DNA of 64,000 nt from Solen grandis (Eukaryota > Mollusca > Bivalvia > Adapedonta > Solenidae), in assembly GCA_021229015.1 (NCBI GenBank), contig CM037787.1, positions 38,276,677-38,340,676 of the forward strand. The letters are read 5' to 3'. Numbering within the stretch: position 1 is the first letter of the stretch; every line of letters starts with the position of its first letter. This document shows, piece after piece, positions 1-11,698 of this stretch. The notes under the pieces are model-generated. The model saw nothing but the letters and a program-made list of their open reading frames with translations, made no database searches and had not been told where the DNA came from. The position numbers and the translations under genes are program-made.

Positions 1-1385
1 AAATCCTCCAAATATTTGACTTTAAAAAATGTTAAACTTTTGTCTTTTTTTTCTCCAATTTTTTTTCCCATGGATGTCCCTCATAATTCACTAATGAAAT
101 TGCATACTTGTGTTGGGAGTCAGGCATGGATACATAGCTTTAAACATTCTGTCCTGTCCTGTCCCTTTTATTTATTTAGAATCTAGGTTAAGGTTTACCC
201 ACCACTTCATTTTTAGTAGTGTGTGACATAGTCACAACTATTGTACCTACATTCTCAGCATCCGTTTTTCATTGAAAACTGATTGTATGAATGGTCGAAC
301 GATTGAACAAAATTCTACTACATGGGCATGCTGAGATACAGCTAAAGTGTTGAAACTCAATTTTGAGTAAAAAAAAAAAATATTTAGGGGACACAATAAT
401 TGTATGCGACATAAAAGCAGATTACTAATTTCTCTATGTTGTTGCGTAACTCGCTTTACCATGTGGAGGAATATTTCTTTTGATGCAAGGTGACTTGCAG
501 GTGAATTTAGATTGTGCAGATTTTGGTCATTTAGTGGTGTTACAATGATCCATGTAGAAAGCTTAAATTCCGATAAAAATCCATTTAATTATTAATAATC
601 ATGTCAAGCTAACGACCTCAGATACTTCAAGGGGTTATTGGATGCACTATAGAATGGCTGATACCTGTATATCTGCTGTCCGAAGTATAGAGACTGCTGT
701 CAATCGATTAAGATACTGAGAGTACAAATCAAAGTGCTGAGAGAACAGTAATGTCACATTTCTTTTGTTTATCAAAGTAAATTTAATAAACTGGGGTCAA
801 ATTTTCAAGAAATTGATAAAAAAAAAAGCCTAAACTTTGCGTTAACAAGCTCAATAAAAGAAATTGACGAATACACTATCTTTAAATGGACTATTAACAA
901 TAAGCACATTGCCACTGTTACTCTCCCTATTTCTATAGCCTACAGTTTATGATTTGATTTGTATCAAATATGCATATCTTAATCAAAAGGAAACAAACCT
1001 AATCAATTGTTCATTATTTTAATTTAAGTTTGGTATCTCGCAAAAATTAAGTTATCTTGCATATCTGCAGCTCATCAAACCCTCTTCCACTTAAAACACA
1101 CACAACTTCAGTGCCATCAGTGCTTTGATTTCACTTACTGGTAACCCTTTGATGTGAAGCTTTGAATACCTGTTTATGACCATCACCTTGTACAAGGCAA
1201 GAGTACATAAGTCTGTCTCGTAATTTGGCATAATTATGCCCCTTTTCTGACTTGATTACTTTTTCATTGAACATTGTATATGTATTTTAATATTAATTTT
1301 GTGTGTAACAATTACATCTATACATGTATAGGGGATGATATCATTTTGTAATGTGTAAGAAATAAAAACAGCTGGAAAGCTTGGT
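1..1385. other. Intergenic, no gene recognised
   Basis: AT-rich sequence. The only open frames are short and unlike any family I recognise. Nothing supported beyond short A/T runs. Confidence 0.5.
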
Positions 1386-1389
1386 TTAA

Positions 1390-1585
1390 CCCTTTCCCTC
1401 TATATATATAGACTCATTTTGACGCACTCAGTAGGTACCACATAAAGCCTGATCTGCAGAAAACCATGTCAAACTTTACCAAATTTAATAACAAAATCCT
1501 CATTTCCAGACCACTGAGGAGCAGCGAACAGCATAAAACCTGATCAGCCTGCGAGTTACTCTCGTTAATCTCGTTCAAAACATGC
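1390..1585 (-). mobile_element. Truncated palindromic TTAA-type MITE
   Basis: Begins TTAA (1386-1389) then CCCTTTCCCTC and matches the first two thirds of the copy at 28207-28440, including the run 'gaggagcagcgaacagcata' (about 1513-1532). The match is lost near 1580 after 'cctgcgagttactc', so the second terminus is missing. Confidence 0.65.
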
Positions 1586-1660
1586 ATAAGGAATAGAATA
1601 TAGTCCTGATCATCTATTAATATCTAGATAAATATTTTTTCAAAATGAGTATTAAACAGT

Positions 1661-1681
1661 TTTATTTTTCTTCCATTTATT
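1661..1681 (-). terminator. Candidate poly(A) signals of TOP3B
   Basis: Two AATAAA hexamers on the minus strand (plus-strand TTTATT at 1661-1666 and 1676-1681) lie about 280-300 bases past the TOP3B stop, giving a plausible short 3' UTR. Inferred from position only. Confidence 0.4.
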
Positions 1682-1956
1682 TCCATCAGCATAAATACAT
1701 ACATAAAAACACGATGTTTGTTTGATTTTTGGCACATTTTTCACACAGCATATTAGCTACTTAAAAAGCTTATTTTACATATATAGTTAGTGCATGATAG
1801 GGTTATGGGGTACAATATCCCTATAATTTGTTCTAAGACTATCTGGCCTACAGATTTCTGTACATATGCAGATATCATGTCACTGTGAAAACTACCGTCA
1901 TAGCATAATACTGGCTCCATATTAAACGATAATGCCATTCTCAGACCAGTATATTT

Positions 1957-4900
1957 TCACACAAAGTATGCAGCAAGTTGTGACATCTTATCTTTGGGTT
2001 TGCCCCTCCCCTTTCCCCGGCCACGCCCCCTTCCTCTTCCCCGGCCGCCTCGTCCCCGGGACCCAGCAGACCTGTGACGCGTAATGGCATGATGCTTCTC
2101 CACCAAGTTTTTAAAGATGGGGTCACAGAATGTACACCCTGTGTGCTCTGTATTGCCATCTTCCAAAGGGGTTTTACCCTGAAAAAATAAATAAATAAAT
2201 TCTATATTTAATTATTTACAAATCAAAAAAGGAAAAAATCCCTAACAAATTTCATTTTTCACTGACAAATTTATGAATGTTTATTTTTCATAGTAACCTC
2301 TATCTAATCCTGCTATAAGTTAACCACAGTTGTTCAGGGAAGACTTGTGAGACCATAGGACATGCATGTCCCCACCAATAGGTTTTATTCGATTGACATC
2401 AAAAGCTTTTGAACAGAAACAAATGATTTACATAAAATTTTGGTTAAAAGGGGCCTAACCTCCATCAAGATTTGCTGGATTATAACTGACTTAAATAAAA
2501 AAAAATATGTCTCCAAATGAAGTTTGGAGACTTAATTACCCTGTTTATATGACCCTGCTTTCTGAAGTATGGTGAAGGGGCATTATGAGTTACTCTTGTT
2601 TGTCCATGCATCTGTGGATTTTTCATTTCCGATTAATAACTTTTAAAGGACTTGTGACTGCCTTAGCGACCAGTGCAGACCAAAATCAGCCTGCAAGTCC
2701 ATGCAGTCTAAGCATGTTTGCACTGTTAGATATTAAGTCTAAAATTTCAGCAAGTACCCCTTAAATAATAGTAGAGACCAATTTGAAGGAAGGACAAGTC
2801 TAATTAAGAAATCTACCATGGTAGGGTTAATAACTTTGGTATACTACCAGGGATCTCACCCACAGCCTCCCAGTAAGGGGAAGGACACACTAACCTCTCA
2901 GCCACAGGGACTTGTAAAGGTGCATTAAATAGTTGCGATTGCACTTACCTTGCTGAAGTCTACCAGGAGAAGGTTGGCACCACAATCCTCACAGCTGTCC
3001 TCCGACACACCCACCTTATGGGCATTTTCAAAGAAATTAATGACAACATTGCACCTGAAACAATACATGGGCAACTTCAATGTAGACCAAGACAATTTTG
3101 TGTCCGGTAAAAAAAGTTGTGGGGGAAACTTGCTATGCATATGATCACATTATCAAGTCTGCTGAATACCTAACAAAATCTTCCAATAATATGGAGGTCA
3201 CATCGATTCATGCAAACCATTGGGGACTTGACAATAAGCAAAATAGATATCAATTTAATGCAGATTCTGAAGAAGTCTTAACCTACAAAACCTATTATAT
3301 TTGAAATGTTTAACATCCCACTGTCAATATGTTTCATTTGGAAAATTTTGTCTCCAGAGACGGATAAAGTGCTGCCTCTGCAATATCATCCTAAAGACAG
3401 GTAGCATGATACCACACCCAGTCACATTATCCTGACACTGGGCTAACCAGTCCTGGAACTACCCTTATGTATTGAGCACCTATCACAAGGAATGGGATGC
3501 ACTATAATTTTATGTCTACAATTAACAAATGACATAGTTGGGATCACTGGATAGAACTACTGAATGTTGTACTACACCTTATATTCTAATTAGGAGAACA
3601 GTAAATACTCTACACTGATCTACATTGTTTCACACAGCTGCCAACTTCATTCAATATAAAATATATATTCCAGATTATTTTCAGTTTTTTTTTTTTTTAA
3701 ACCAAATTTAATTGGTACACATACCAAGCACATAAATAATGATAAAAAAAAGACTTTAATGGATACCGTTTCATAAACATGTTTTTTTTATATTTTGTTT
3801 ATTTTCATATCTGCATACATTTGTCAAAATAGTTTTAAAACATAAAAATGTACAAAAATATTTACTGACAAAAATCCAATTTACAAGGGACCCTCTTAGT
3901 TGTTTAATCCAATGGCACTGTGCCATGCTGCCCTTATTTGGTCTGGAAAGGCAAGATCCTGACCCCATGTACTTGAGTATTAAAAAAAGTATTAAAAAAG
4001 TACAAATTCATCACAAACTCAAAATAGAGCTGAACCCCATGTATTTGTGATTCATCCAGAGGTAATACTTTTTCAAAAACACGGGTCCAGGCCTCAACCC
4101 CAACAAATAAAGTTACTTATCCTTCATGATGACTAAGACCTCTACTTGTAAGTATACAGATCGCTAAGTGGCAAACCCACATATAGACTGGCACAGCTAC
4201 CATGTCCTGGTGTAGAGTACTCACTTGTTACAAGCCATTCTCCACTTAGGTCCAGAGGTTGTGTCCAGCACCAGTACTCCAAACTCACACTCCACACATT
4301 CACACACCCCGTTGTGAGCAATGGAGTGCTGACATGTTGGGTGAGTACATTCATTACAGCCCATCCCTTTCCTCATGTCCTTGAATGGTGGATTGTTGAA
4401 GCAGTATGGACACAGAGGGTATGTCTGTCAAAAAAGGAATATAAATTTCGATATAAATTGTACAAGCAATCTCCTCTACCAAACAGTAAAATTCAGCCTT
4501 TCAAATTCTATTAGCAGAAACCTCCTTTGAATTATTTCTATTTTTTAAACAATTTGGCAAATTTATGCCAGTCAGGAAAGGATTAGAAGCAGTCAAATCT
4601 GCCACCAGCTGCCTTCAAGGAATACCTTGAGCTGGCAAATAAGATTGGAATAATGCAGACCAGAACTTAAATCTGAGCAAGCGATCACTTGCACAAAGTT
4701 GCCTACATGTTTAAGGCAGCTGACTTTAAGAAACCTATAAAAGTTGCATTTGAAGCCAATTCCCTGTGAGCCAGTTTCATTAATTCCATAAACTGACTAC
4801 CTATGACAGGTTTCATTTATCTGATCACAAGAAATTCTGCCTATGAATGTTTTTAGTTTTACTCGACTACGGATCATTAAAAATCACAGCCTAGCTTGTG

Positions 4901-7900
4901 GATAATGGGAGTGATTTAACCCTTTCCTCATAGAGGACACATGAAAAGACCTATGCGAACAGCATAAAACCAGATAAGCCTGCAAGTAACTTGCAGGCTG
5001 ATCAGGTTTTATGCTGTTTGCTGCTCCTCAGTGGTCTGGAAATGAGGATTTTGTAATTAAATTTGGTAAGGTTTAACTGTGGTTTTCTGCAGATCAGGCT
5101 TTATGTGATACCTATTGAGGGCGTCAAAATGAGTATATTTGAGGGAAAAGGTTTAAATATATATATCTACAAACATTAAAAAAATGGTTTAGTATGAATA
5201 TATCTACAGATATAAAAAAAAAAATGGTTTAGTATGAATATATCTAGACATAACAAGAGGGCCAAGATGGCCCTAGATCGCTCACCTGAGAAAAGTATCA
5301 TTCATTGCCTGTACAAAACAGATTGCTTCAGAATTAAGATGATGAGGTGAAACAATGTTCAGGAATTTTCTGACCCCATCCACAAAAGATATCATCATGA
5401 CAAACATTCTGCCAAAGTTTGAGGATGATTGGACCAAAAATGTTCCCAAATTTTTAATTTCCACCTTTTAAACATGACAAACAATCTGACCAAGTTTGAG
5501 GAAGATTGCATCAAAACTGTGGCCTTTAGTGTGCAAACAAGTTTTTTCTAAGATTTGACCTACTTTTCGGTCCGGCCCTGCCCTGCCCATTTTCGAAAGG
5601 GCTCAAGATATCATCAAGACAAACATTCTGACCACGTTTGAGGAAGATTGGATTAAAATTGTAGCCTCTAGTGTGTAAACAAGATTTTTCTAAGATTTGA
5701 CCTACTGACCTACTTTTTGATCCAACCTGACCCATTTTCGAAAGGGTTCAAGATATCATCAAGACAAACATTCTGACCAAGTTTGAGGAAGATTGGATCA
5801 AAATTGTGGCCTCTAGTGTGTAAACATGATTTTTCTAAGATTTGACCTACTGACCTACTTTTTGATCGAACCTGACCCATTTTCGAAAGGGTTCAAGATA
5901 TCATCAAGACAAACATTCTGACCAAGTTTGAGGAAGATTGGATCAAAATTGTGGCCTCTAGTGTGTAAACAAGATTTTTCTTAGATTTGATCTACTGACC
6001 TACTTTTTGATCCAACCTGACCCATTTTCGAAAGGGTTCATGATATCATCAAGACAAACATTCTGACCAAGTTTGAGGAAGATTGGATCAAAATGTGGCC
6101 TCTAGTGTGTAAACATAAAATTGTTGATGGACGACAAGATTTTTCTAAGATTTGACCTACTGACCTACTTTTTGATCCAACCTGACCCATTTTCGAAAGG
6201 GAACATTCTGACCAAGTCTGAGGAAGATTGGATCAAAATTGTGGCCTCTAGTGTGTAAACATCAAAATTGTTGACGGACGACGGCCGACGGCCGATGGAC
6301 AATCAAGTATCCCAAAAGCTCACCCTGAGCTATGCTCAGGTGAGCTAAAAAAAATGTTTTAGTATGAATATATCTACAGACATAAAAAAAATGGTTTAGT
6401 ATGAATATATCTACAGACATAAAAAAATGGTTTAGTATGAATATATCTACAGACATAAAAAAAATGGTTTAGTATGAATATATCTACAAACATAAAAAAT
6501 GGTTTAGTATGAATATATCTACAGACATAAAAGTCTATTACTTCAAGGACTCAAGTACAAAACTACAATCTGTACCTTTCCCCTAGCACCAGTAGTCCAT
6601 AGCACAAGCTCAAAGTCATCAAGCGGACACTTGAGTTCTTTGTACAGTTTGATATTGCCATTCTGTGGGAGGGTGTAGGTCTCGTCACATGAGGAGCAGT
6701 GGAGTCTGCTTGGCTTTGCCTGGATATACTTCATAAATCGTCGACACTTGCCACATCTGAAAAAACATATACCACTTCTACTGTAGAATCATTACCGGAA
6801 TCTTCATGGGGGACTAATTTTTGCTGATTCGTGGATGACTTTATCCACTATTATTTATCCACACAAAAATTTTTTATTTCATAGACCTCATGCTTTCTAG
6901 AATATGGTTCCATGAGTATATGTACCAACGAAATTGATTTAATCACAGATTCCATGAAATTTCATGTCAACGAAAATAAATTATTTCACAGTATTAGTCA
7001 CACTCTTAACAGAATGTGATACTGCTTGTACTTAACCCTTTCCCTCATAGAGGACACCATGAAAAGACCTATGCGAACAGCATAAAACCAGATCAGCCTG
7101 TGAGTAACTTGCAGGCTGATCAGGTTTTATGCTGTTCGCTGCTCCTCAGTGGTCTGGAAATGAGGATTTTGTAATTAAATTTGGTAAGGTTTAACTGTGG
7201 TTTTCTGCAGATCAGGCTTTATGTGGTACCTATTGAGTGCGTCAAAATGAGTATATATGAGGGAAAGGGTTAAGGTTTTTACTTAATTTTTATTTAAATG
7301 TTGGGTCAAGTGACCCCATGATATAAAGACAAAGATAAACAAATTTTGAAATATATGGGGTCATTTTAATAGAAAATTTGATGGTAAACATGGGCAATTT
7401 CGTTCGTCATGGAAAAATCCTGAACTGTACAGCATAATGGAAGTGAAAGCATTTAAATAGATCTATTACTTAACGTGAGGAATACCCTACCTACAATGCC
7501 TGGACTCCACAATAAATTATTTTGTAAATATTTTAAACTTTTGATAAAACAAGATGGAACAGGACAACGTGCAGGATTTCTTTTCACTCCCATTTCACTA
7601 AGTAAACCTGGGAAAAAATGAGTAAATACTTGATAAACCTAAATGTATGATAATAACATGTTGAAATGGTTAAAAAAAATGTTTAAATCTACTGTTAATT
7701 ATACTTTAAGTGTATAACTTGTTTAGCAACCTTGACAGGGGTTTGCCTGAGGCAGCCAGGGGAGAGAAGGAGACTTCAAACAGTTCATCCATGCCAGCGA
7801 TGTTTTGAACAAAGTACTTGAACTTGAGATGAAAGATGTTGATGCCGTGCTGCAGGACTGCCTGGTAGTCTGCTTTCCCCTGGGCTATCAGGTTCAGTTG

Positions 7901-10900
7901 CTGTTCTACTGCCGACCTCATTGTGGGCAGCACCAGGTCAGGGTCAATCTGTAGAAATATATATGGCCTCATCAACTTTGTGGCATCATCAAATACTCAT
8001 GTCTAATCAATCAATATAATCTATCAGCTGTGTGATTTTACGCCTGTGTTTTTTTGTTTCAGGGTGTGTCAACTTCAGCTATTTCGTTGGTTCATTCACA
8101 AGTGTTTAACCAATTATAAAGGATGTTTATACAGCAATGTTTTTTCTATTAGTTTACAAGACTTTCAAACCACTATGCCTAGATGATATGTGACAGTTAC
8201 ATAAATACTGTTATCATAAACATCTTTATTTCATGTCCTCTTTCAAGAACTCTAGAATTATGATTCTTTGTCAACATCAAATATACAGGCAAGTATGTCG
8301 CCAAATTAAACATGTGGTTTCATTTTACAGCAAACATGAGAACTATTAAATGAATGATCTTCATGTGATTAATATTTATGAATGAAATAACCCATGAAAT
8401 CTACAAAAATCACTATCCCACCAAAAAATTGAGGACTTTACATTAAGACAGTTCTATGGATATCTAGAGTATGGATTAAAATAAAATGCTTTATTTATAC
8501 CCTATGCCAGCTTTTAACACATCACAAAATAAGGAGATTTAGTGTCCAATCAAAGACCATTTGTCATGGCTTTTATGATATATTGATGGGATAGGAAAAC
8601 CTCAACATGGTCCTGTATAGCTCCATTTCACTTTTGGGCATAATAATCTAGAAACTAAAAATCCTGACTAATAAAGATTCTTTTAAATTGATCAATGTAC
8701 GAGGGATGTTCACAAAGTTAGTAGAAAAGTGCTCACATTTCTTTATTACACATTTGTGATATCCGAAAATTAAGACCAGTAAAGTATAATACAATATCAA
8801 ATGAATTACAAAATTTCATAAAGATCACTAAATATACGCCATACAGATGTAACAATAGTATCATCAAACCAATCCTGGCCAACACAAAATGAGGTCAACT
8901 TCAGCATTCATACACATTTACAAAGTATAAAGAACAATGCTTAATCCTATTCAAAATACATAAACAGGCACATATATGTCACATGTATATCTTTAGCTGG
9001 TCATGAATTATGTTGAAGACCGTCCCATTGCTACAGTCTGTTCTGTACATAATTTAGGGGATGCCATTGTGGCGATATCTACCAAGCAACTCTTAGACGG
9101 CATCTTGCGACATCTTTGTCACTTGAGGGCCACTGCACTTGTGGTCAATGATGTTTTCCGTCGCATTCAAACTGCTTGTACCATTTGAATATCACTGTTT
9201 ACTTGCAGCAGCTTCACTATAGGCATTTCAAATCTTTCAATAGTTTTAGTCTTGGAAATTTCATTCAGAACACAAAATTTGATGTCTGTTTTTGCTCAAC
9301 ACTCATTGTTGCACCAGTCAGCATCTTTTGTTTACTGGTATAGTTCTGATGTCAGAAATCAATTGCAAGACATTGCAAATTTTAGTGCAATATGTATATG
9401 CACTTTGAAAGGCGTATAATAAAAATTGTATATTTGAGAGCTATAATTTAATATCATTTTCATAAAAATGCCCAAATTTTAGACCAAGAAGAAGACCATG
9501 ACGTTACTATGGAAACCATATTTTATTCCACAAGAGGGTACAGATTTAATTTCTGCAAATTGAAAGACTTACATTAAAGTGTACTTCATAAATCTGCAAT
9601 CTAAAATAAAGAAATGAGAACACACTTTTTTGCAAATTTTTTGAACACCCCTCGCATGTACTTAAATAACATTCTGGGTTCTTTTAAGGTAATCCATCCA
9701 TCATTAAATTTAATCATGGTCTGTCAAGTGATCATGTGAATTTTATAGTAAAGGAAAGCCTTTACAGACTTGGAACAAAAAACTCAATGTCAATGGATGC
9801 TTGCATTTTCACTGAAATCTTTTTAAGCATTTGAAGGATCTGATCATGATTTAATGATGGATGGACTACTTTCATCATAAGTTTGTAAAAGAGACAGGAT
9901 AGGACAGGGCAACCCACATTTTCCTATATACAGCCCCAGTCTACTGGTACTACTAACAAACCTGTATAATACAGATCCTTTTTTAAATTCATCAATGAAT
10001 GAGTACTTAGAACAGTTTAAGTTCATTTAAAATAAAATTTTGTATAAAACAAACCACTTGTCTCACCTTCTGGTAGCCATGGACCAGTACAATCCCCAGG
10101 GTTGTAGGTTTGAGTTTGCGCCCAGCCTGGATACTGACATAATTCCTCTCACAGATGTTGTTAATGTGAACCGGTATACTGGCGTCCGTCCCGATACCAT
10201 GCTTCTCCATGAGTGTGATCAACTCTGATTCAGTCAGGTAGTCAGGGGGGCTGGTCTGTCTCTCCTGAAGCTTTACCTGTTATCAAGTGATTATTATTGC
10301 AATATTTTGAATTTTTACTTGGGTTTAACATCTCATTTACATTTATGAAAACCAACAACATTTACATTTATAATATAAAATTAACAATCAGTGTAGAGTC
10401 AAACCTGTCTTATGTGGTCAGTCAAGGGAACAAGAGAAAGTGACCGCTTAACAGAGATATCCGTTACATAAGAATAAAACATGTAACAAAATGCAGATTG
10501 ACTGCTTAATACAGGTGGTGGTTAATACATACAGGTACTGTAATAGCAAAAAAAATATACTATTTTTAATGCTATCTATTTGCTGAACAGCATGTATTCA
10601 AAAGATGGTCATCTTAACATTTACCTTATTAAATGGTCATTAACTGTAATAGGTAAAAAATATCTTGTGCGAAGTAAGAAAGAGGGAGTCTTAGTCACAT
10701 ACAGCCAGGTTCAAATAAGATGTAGATCAGTGACATGATACCACACAGAATCAAATTTTCCCAACACTGCACCAACGAGTCCTAAAACTACCCTTATCTG
10801 CCTTTGAAGCACCTTGAGAAGGAAACACACCGGTGTTGTTCCAGATTGGAGAACTTTATTGTTTTTCAGCCGGGACAGAACCCACAAACTCTATGTTATA

Positions 10901-11366
10901 GGCCTGACAATCTATGATCTTGGCAACCAGAATTGTTCCAAATTTTTCATTGTGTAATAGCATAAACAGTAAAACCTAATATAAAGACCACTTCAATATA
11001 AAGGCCACTGTTTTCAGGTGCCCTTTTCCATGTTTCCTGTAAATTGATCCTCGGTTTTCAGAGCACCTTGTTATTATAATACCAGTTGACTGCAGTCTGA
11101 AGGGTGGTCTTATTATTGATTTTACTGTATGCAGTTACACACACACAGATATATAAAAGAGTTAAATGGCAAAATGTAGGTACCTCACTGAGAGGGCACT
11201 GCTGTTCCCTCATGAGGTCAGGCACCTTCTCGTCACTGGTGAGGGCCTGCCAAGGCATGACCTCTGTGTAGCCTAAGTCTATTAGCTGTTTCCCCGTGAA
11301 GGTGAACTTCTCCATCCCAATCTCAAAGAAGACCGTTGTCTGGAGGTACTTACAGTCAGGACTCAG
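1957..11366 (-). CDS. TOP3B: DNA topoisomerase III beta, C-terminal half (7 exons, 5' part missing)
   Basis: Type IA topoisomerase acting on DNA and RNA, in animals partnered with TDRD3. Coding exons in transcript order: 11184-11366, 10067-10276, 7731-7948, 6576-6756, 4225-4424, 2949-3054, 1957-2178 (stop TGA at 1957-1959). Phases agree at all six junctions and the sum is 1320 nt, 439 aa plus stop. Visible: the type IA core stretch MEKHGIGTDASIPVHINNIC followed by NYVSIQAGRKLKPT and LGIVLVHGY (exon 2); QLNLIAQGKADY and AGMDELFEVSFSPLAA (exon 3); then several CxxC zinc-finger pairs (CGKC, CSSC, CPYC, CEDC, CTFC), and in the last exon an RGG-type box (about residues 400-425 of the visible part) that in the family binds RNA. 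Animal TOP3B is about 860 aa, so the Toprim domain and active-site tyrosine region are not here; the scaffold gap at 13585 is the likely reason. The exon 3 donor (AG|GTTGCT) is weak but phase-correct. The RGG tail separates it from TOP3A. Confidence 0.93.
4920..5152 (+). mobile_element. Palindromic MITE flanked by TTAA, copy 1
   Basis: About 233 bp with inverted ends (CCCTTTCCTCATA ... TTTGAGGGAAAAGG) directly flanked by TTAA at 4916-4919 and 5153-5156. A central dyad 'cctgcaagtaacttgcagg' forms an inner hairpin. It sits in the TOP3B intron between the exons at 4225-4424 and 6576-6756. TTAA flanks with C-rich termini recall piggyBac-type non-autonomous elements; the class assignment is inference. 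Confidence 0.75.
5157..6540. repeat. 36-38 bp minisatellite split by a longer element
   Basis: Units of the form 'aaaaatggtttagtatgaat' plus 'atatctacagacat' occur about twice at 5180-5252 and five times at 6350-6535. The two tracts are one array interrupted by the element at 5253-6349. Confidence 0.75.
5253..6349 (+). mobile_element. End-conserved element with ~145-bp tandem core
   Basis: Starts 'acaagagggccaagatggcc', with GATCGCTCACCTGAG close inside, and ends '...CTCAGGTGAGCTAAAA', so the inner termini are inverted. The core holds about five units of roughly 145 bp, each with 'acaaacattctgaccaagtt' and 'ctaagatttgacctactgac'. A short GACGGACGACGGCCGACGG tract precedes the right end. Same family as 11699-13584, 26200-27931 and 37692-37900. 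Confidence 0.75.
7036..7269 (+). mobile_element. Palindromic MITE flanked by TTAA, copy 2
   Basis: Nearly identical to the copy at 4920-5152, same orientation, with TTAA at 7032-7035 and 7270-7273 and inverted ends CCCTTTCCCTCATA/...GAGGGAAAGGG. Lies in a TOP3B intron. Confidence 0.8.
8698..9660 (-). mobile_element. Decayed mariner-like element
   Basis: The ends are imperfect inverted repeats of about 50 bp: left 'cgagggatgttcacaaagtt', right (reverse complement) 'cgaggggtgttcaaaaaatt', both continuing to 'catttctttatt'. On the minus strand around 9360-9000, broken frames read like the N-terminal part of a mariner transposase (TDIKFCVLNEISKTKTIE, then FKWYKQFE, then SSDKDVAR), with stops and frame changes between them. 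Length near 960 bp. Non-functional. It lies in a TOP3B intron. Confidence 0.6.
9686..9868 (+). mobile_element. MITE with GGTAATCCATCCATCATTAAA ends
   Basis: About 185 bp with inverted ends (ggtaatccatccatcattaa / ttaatgatggatggactac). The interior matches, in reverse complement, the element at 50691-50882: both share 'tcaatggatgcttgcat' and 'taagcatttgaagga'. Confidence 0.65.
10967..11128 (+). mobile_element. Small MITE, CAGTAAAACC-type ends
   Basis: About 162 bp starting CAGTAAAACC and ending GATTTTACTG. The repeated words 'taaagaccac' and 'ggtggtctta' resemble 23905-24093. The CAGTA(A/G)AAC terminus suggests a pogo/Tigger-type non-autonomous element (inference). Confidence 0.5.
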
Positions 11367-11400
11367 CTGCAGATGCAAACATATGTACATTCCAACATGT

Positions 11401-11450
11401 TAAATGTATACTGAAACCAAATGTATACTGAAACCAAATGTATACTGAAA
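11401..11450. repeat. 17-bp direct repeat, 3 copies
   Basis: 'atgtatactgaaaccaa' is repeated in tandem just upstream of the TOP3B exon at 11184-11366. Confidence 0.7.
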
Positions 11451-11698
11451 TCTAAGTGGTGTCTTGTGTTACAATATCCATACTTAAAGTCTTTGATATA
11501 GGATGCAGACAATGAATACATTTCAATGTTAAGACCATAGAAAATGGTAACAAGAGCTACCATTGCAGATGATTATTTACCCTGCAGGTCTCCTCACTTC
11601 CTTGACTCAACGAAATAAAACTTTTAAAAGCAGGATGGAATGAAACATGCATGATTGCAATATACCGTAGTCCCCAATTCTTCCTGTGGGGTTTAATA

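Noticed and set aside
1941..2159. Second minus-strand frame over the TOP3B RGG exon
   Set aside because: Out of frame with the conserved CTFCDP and RGG sequence; a shadow.
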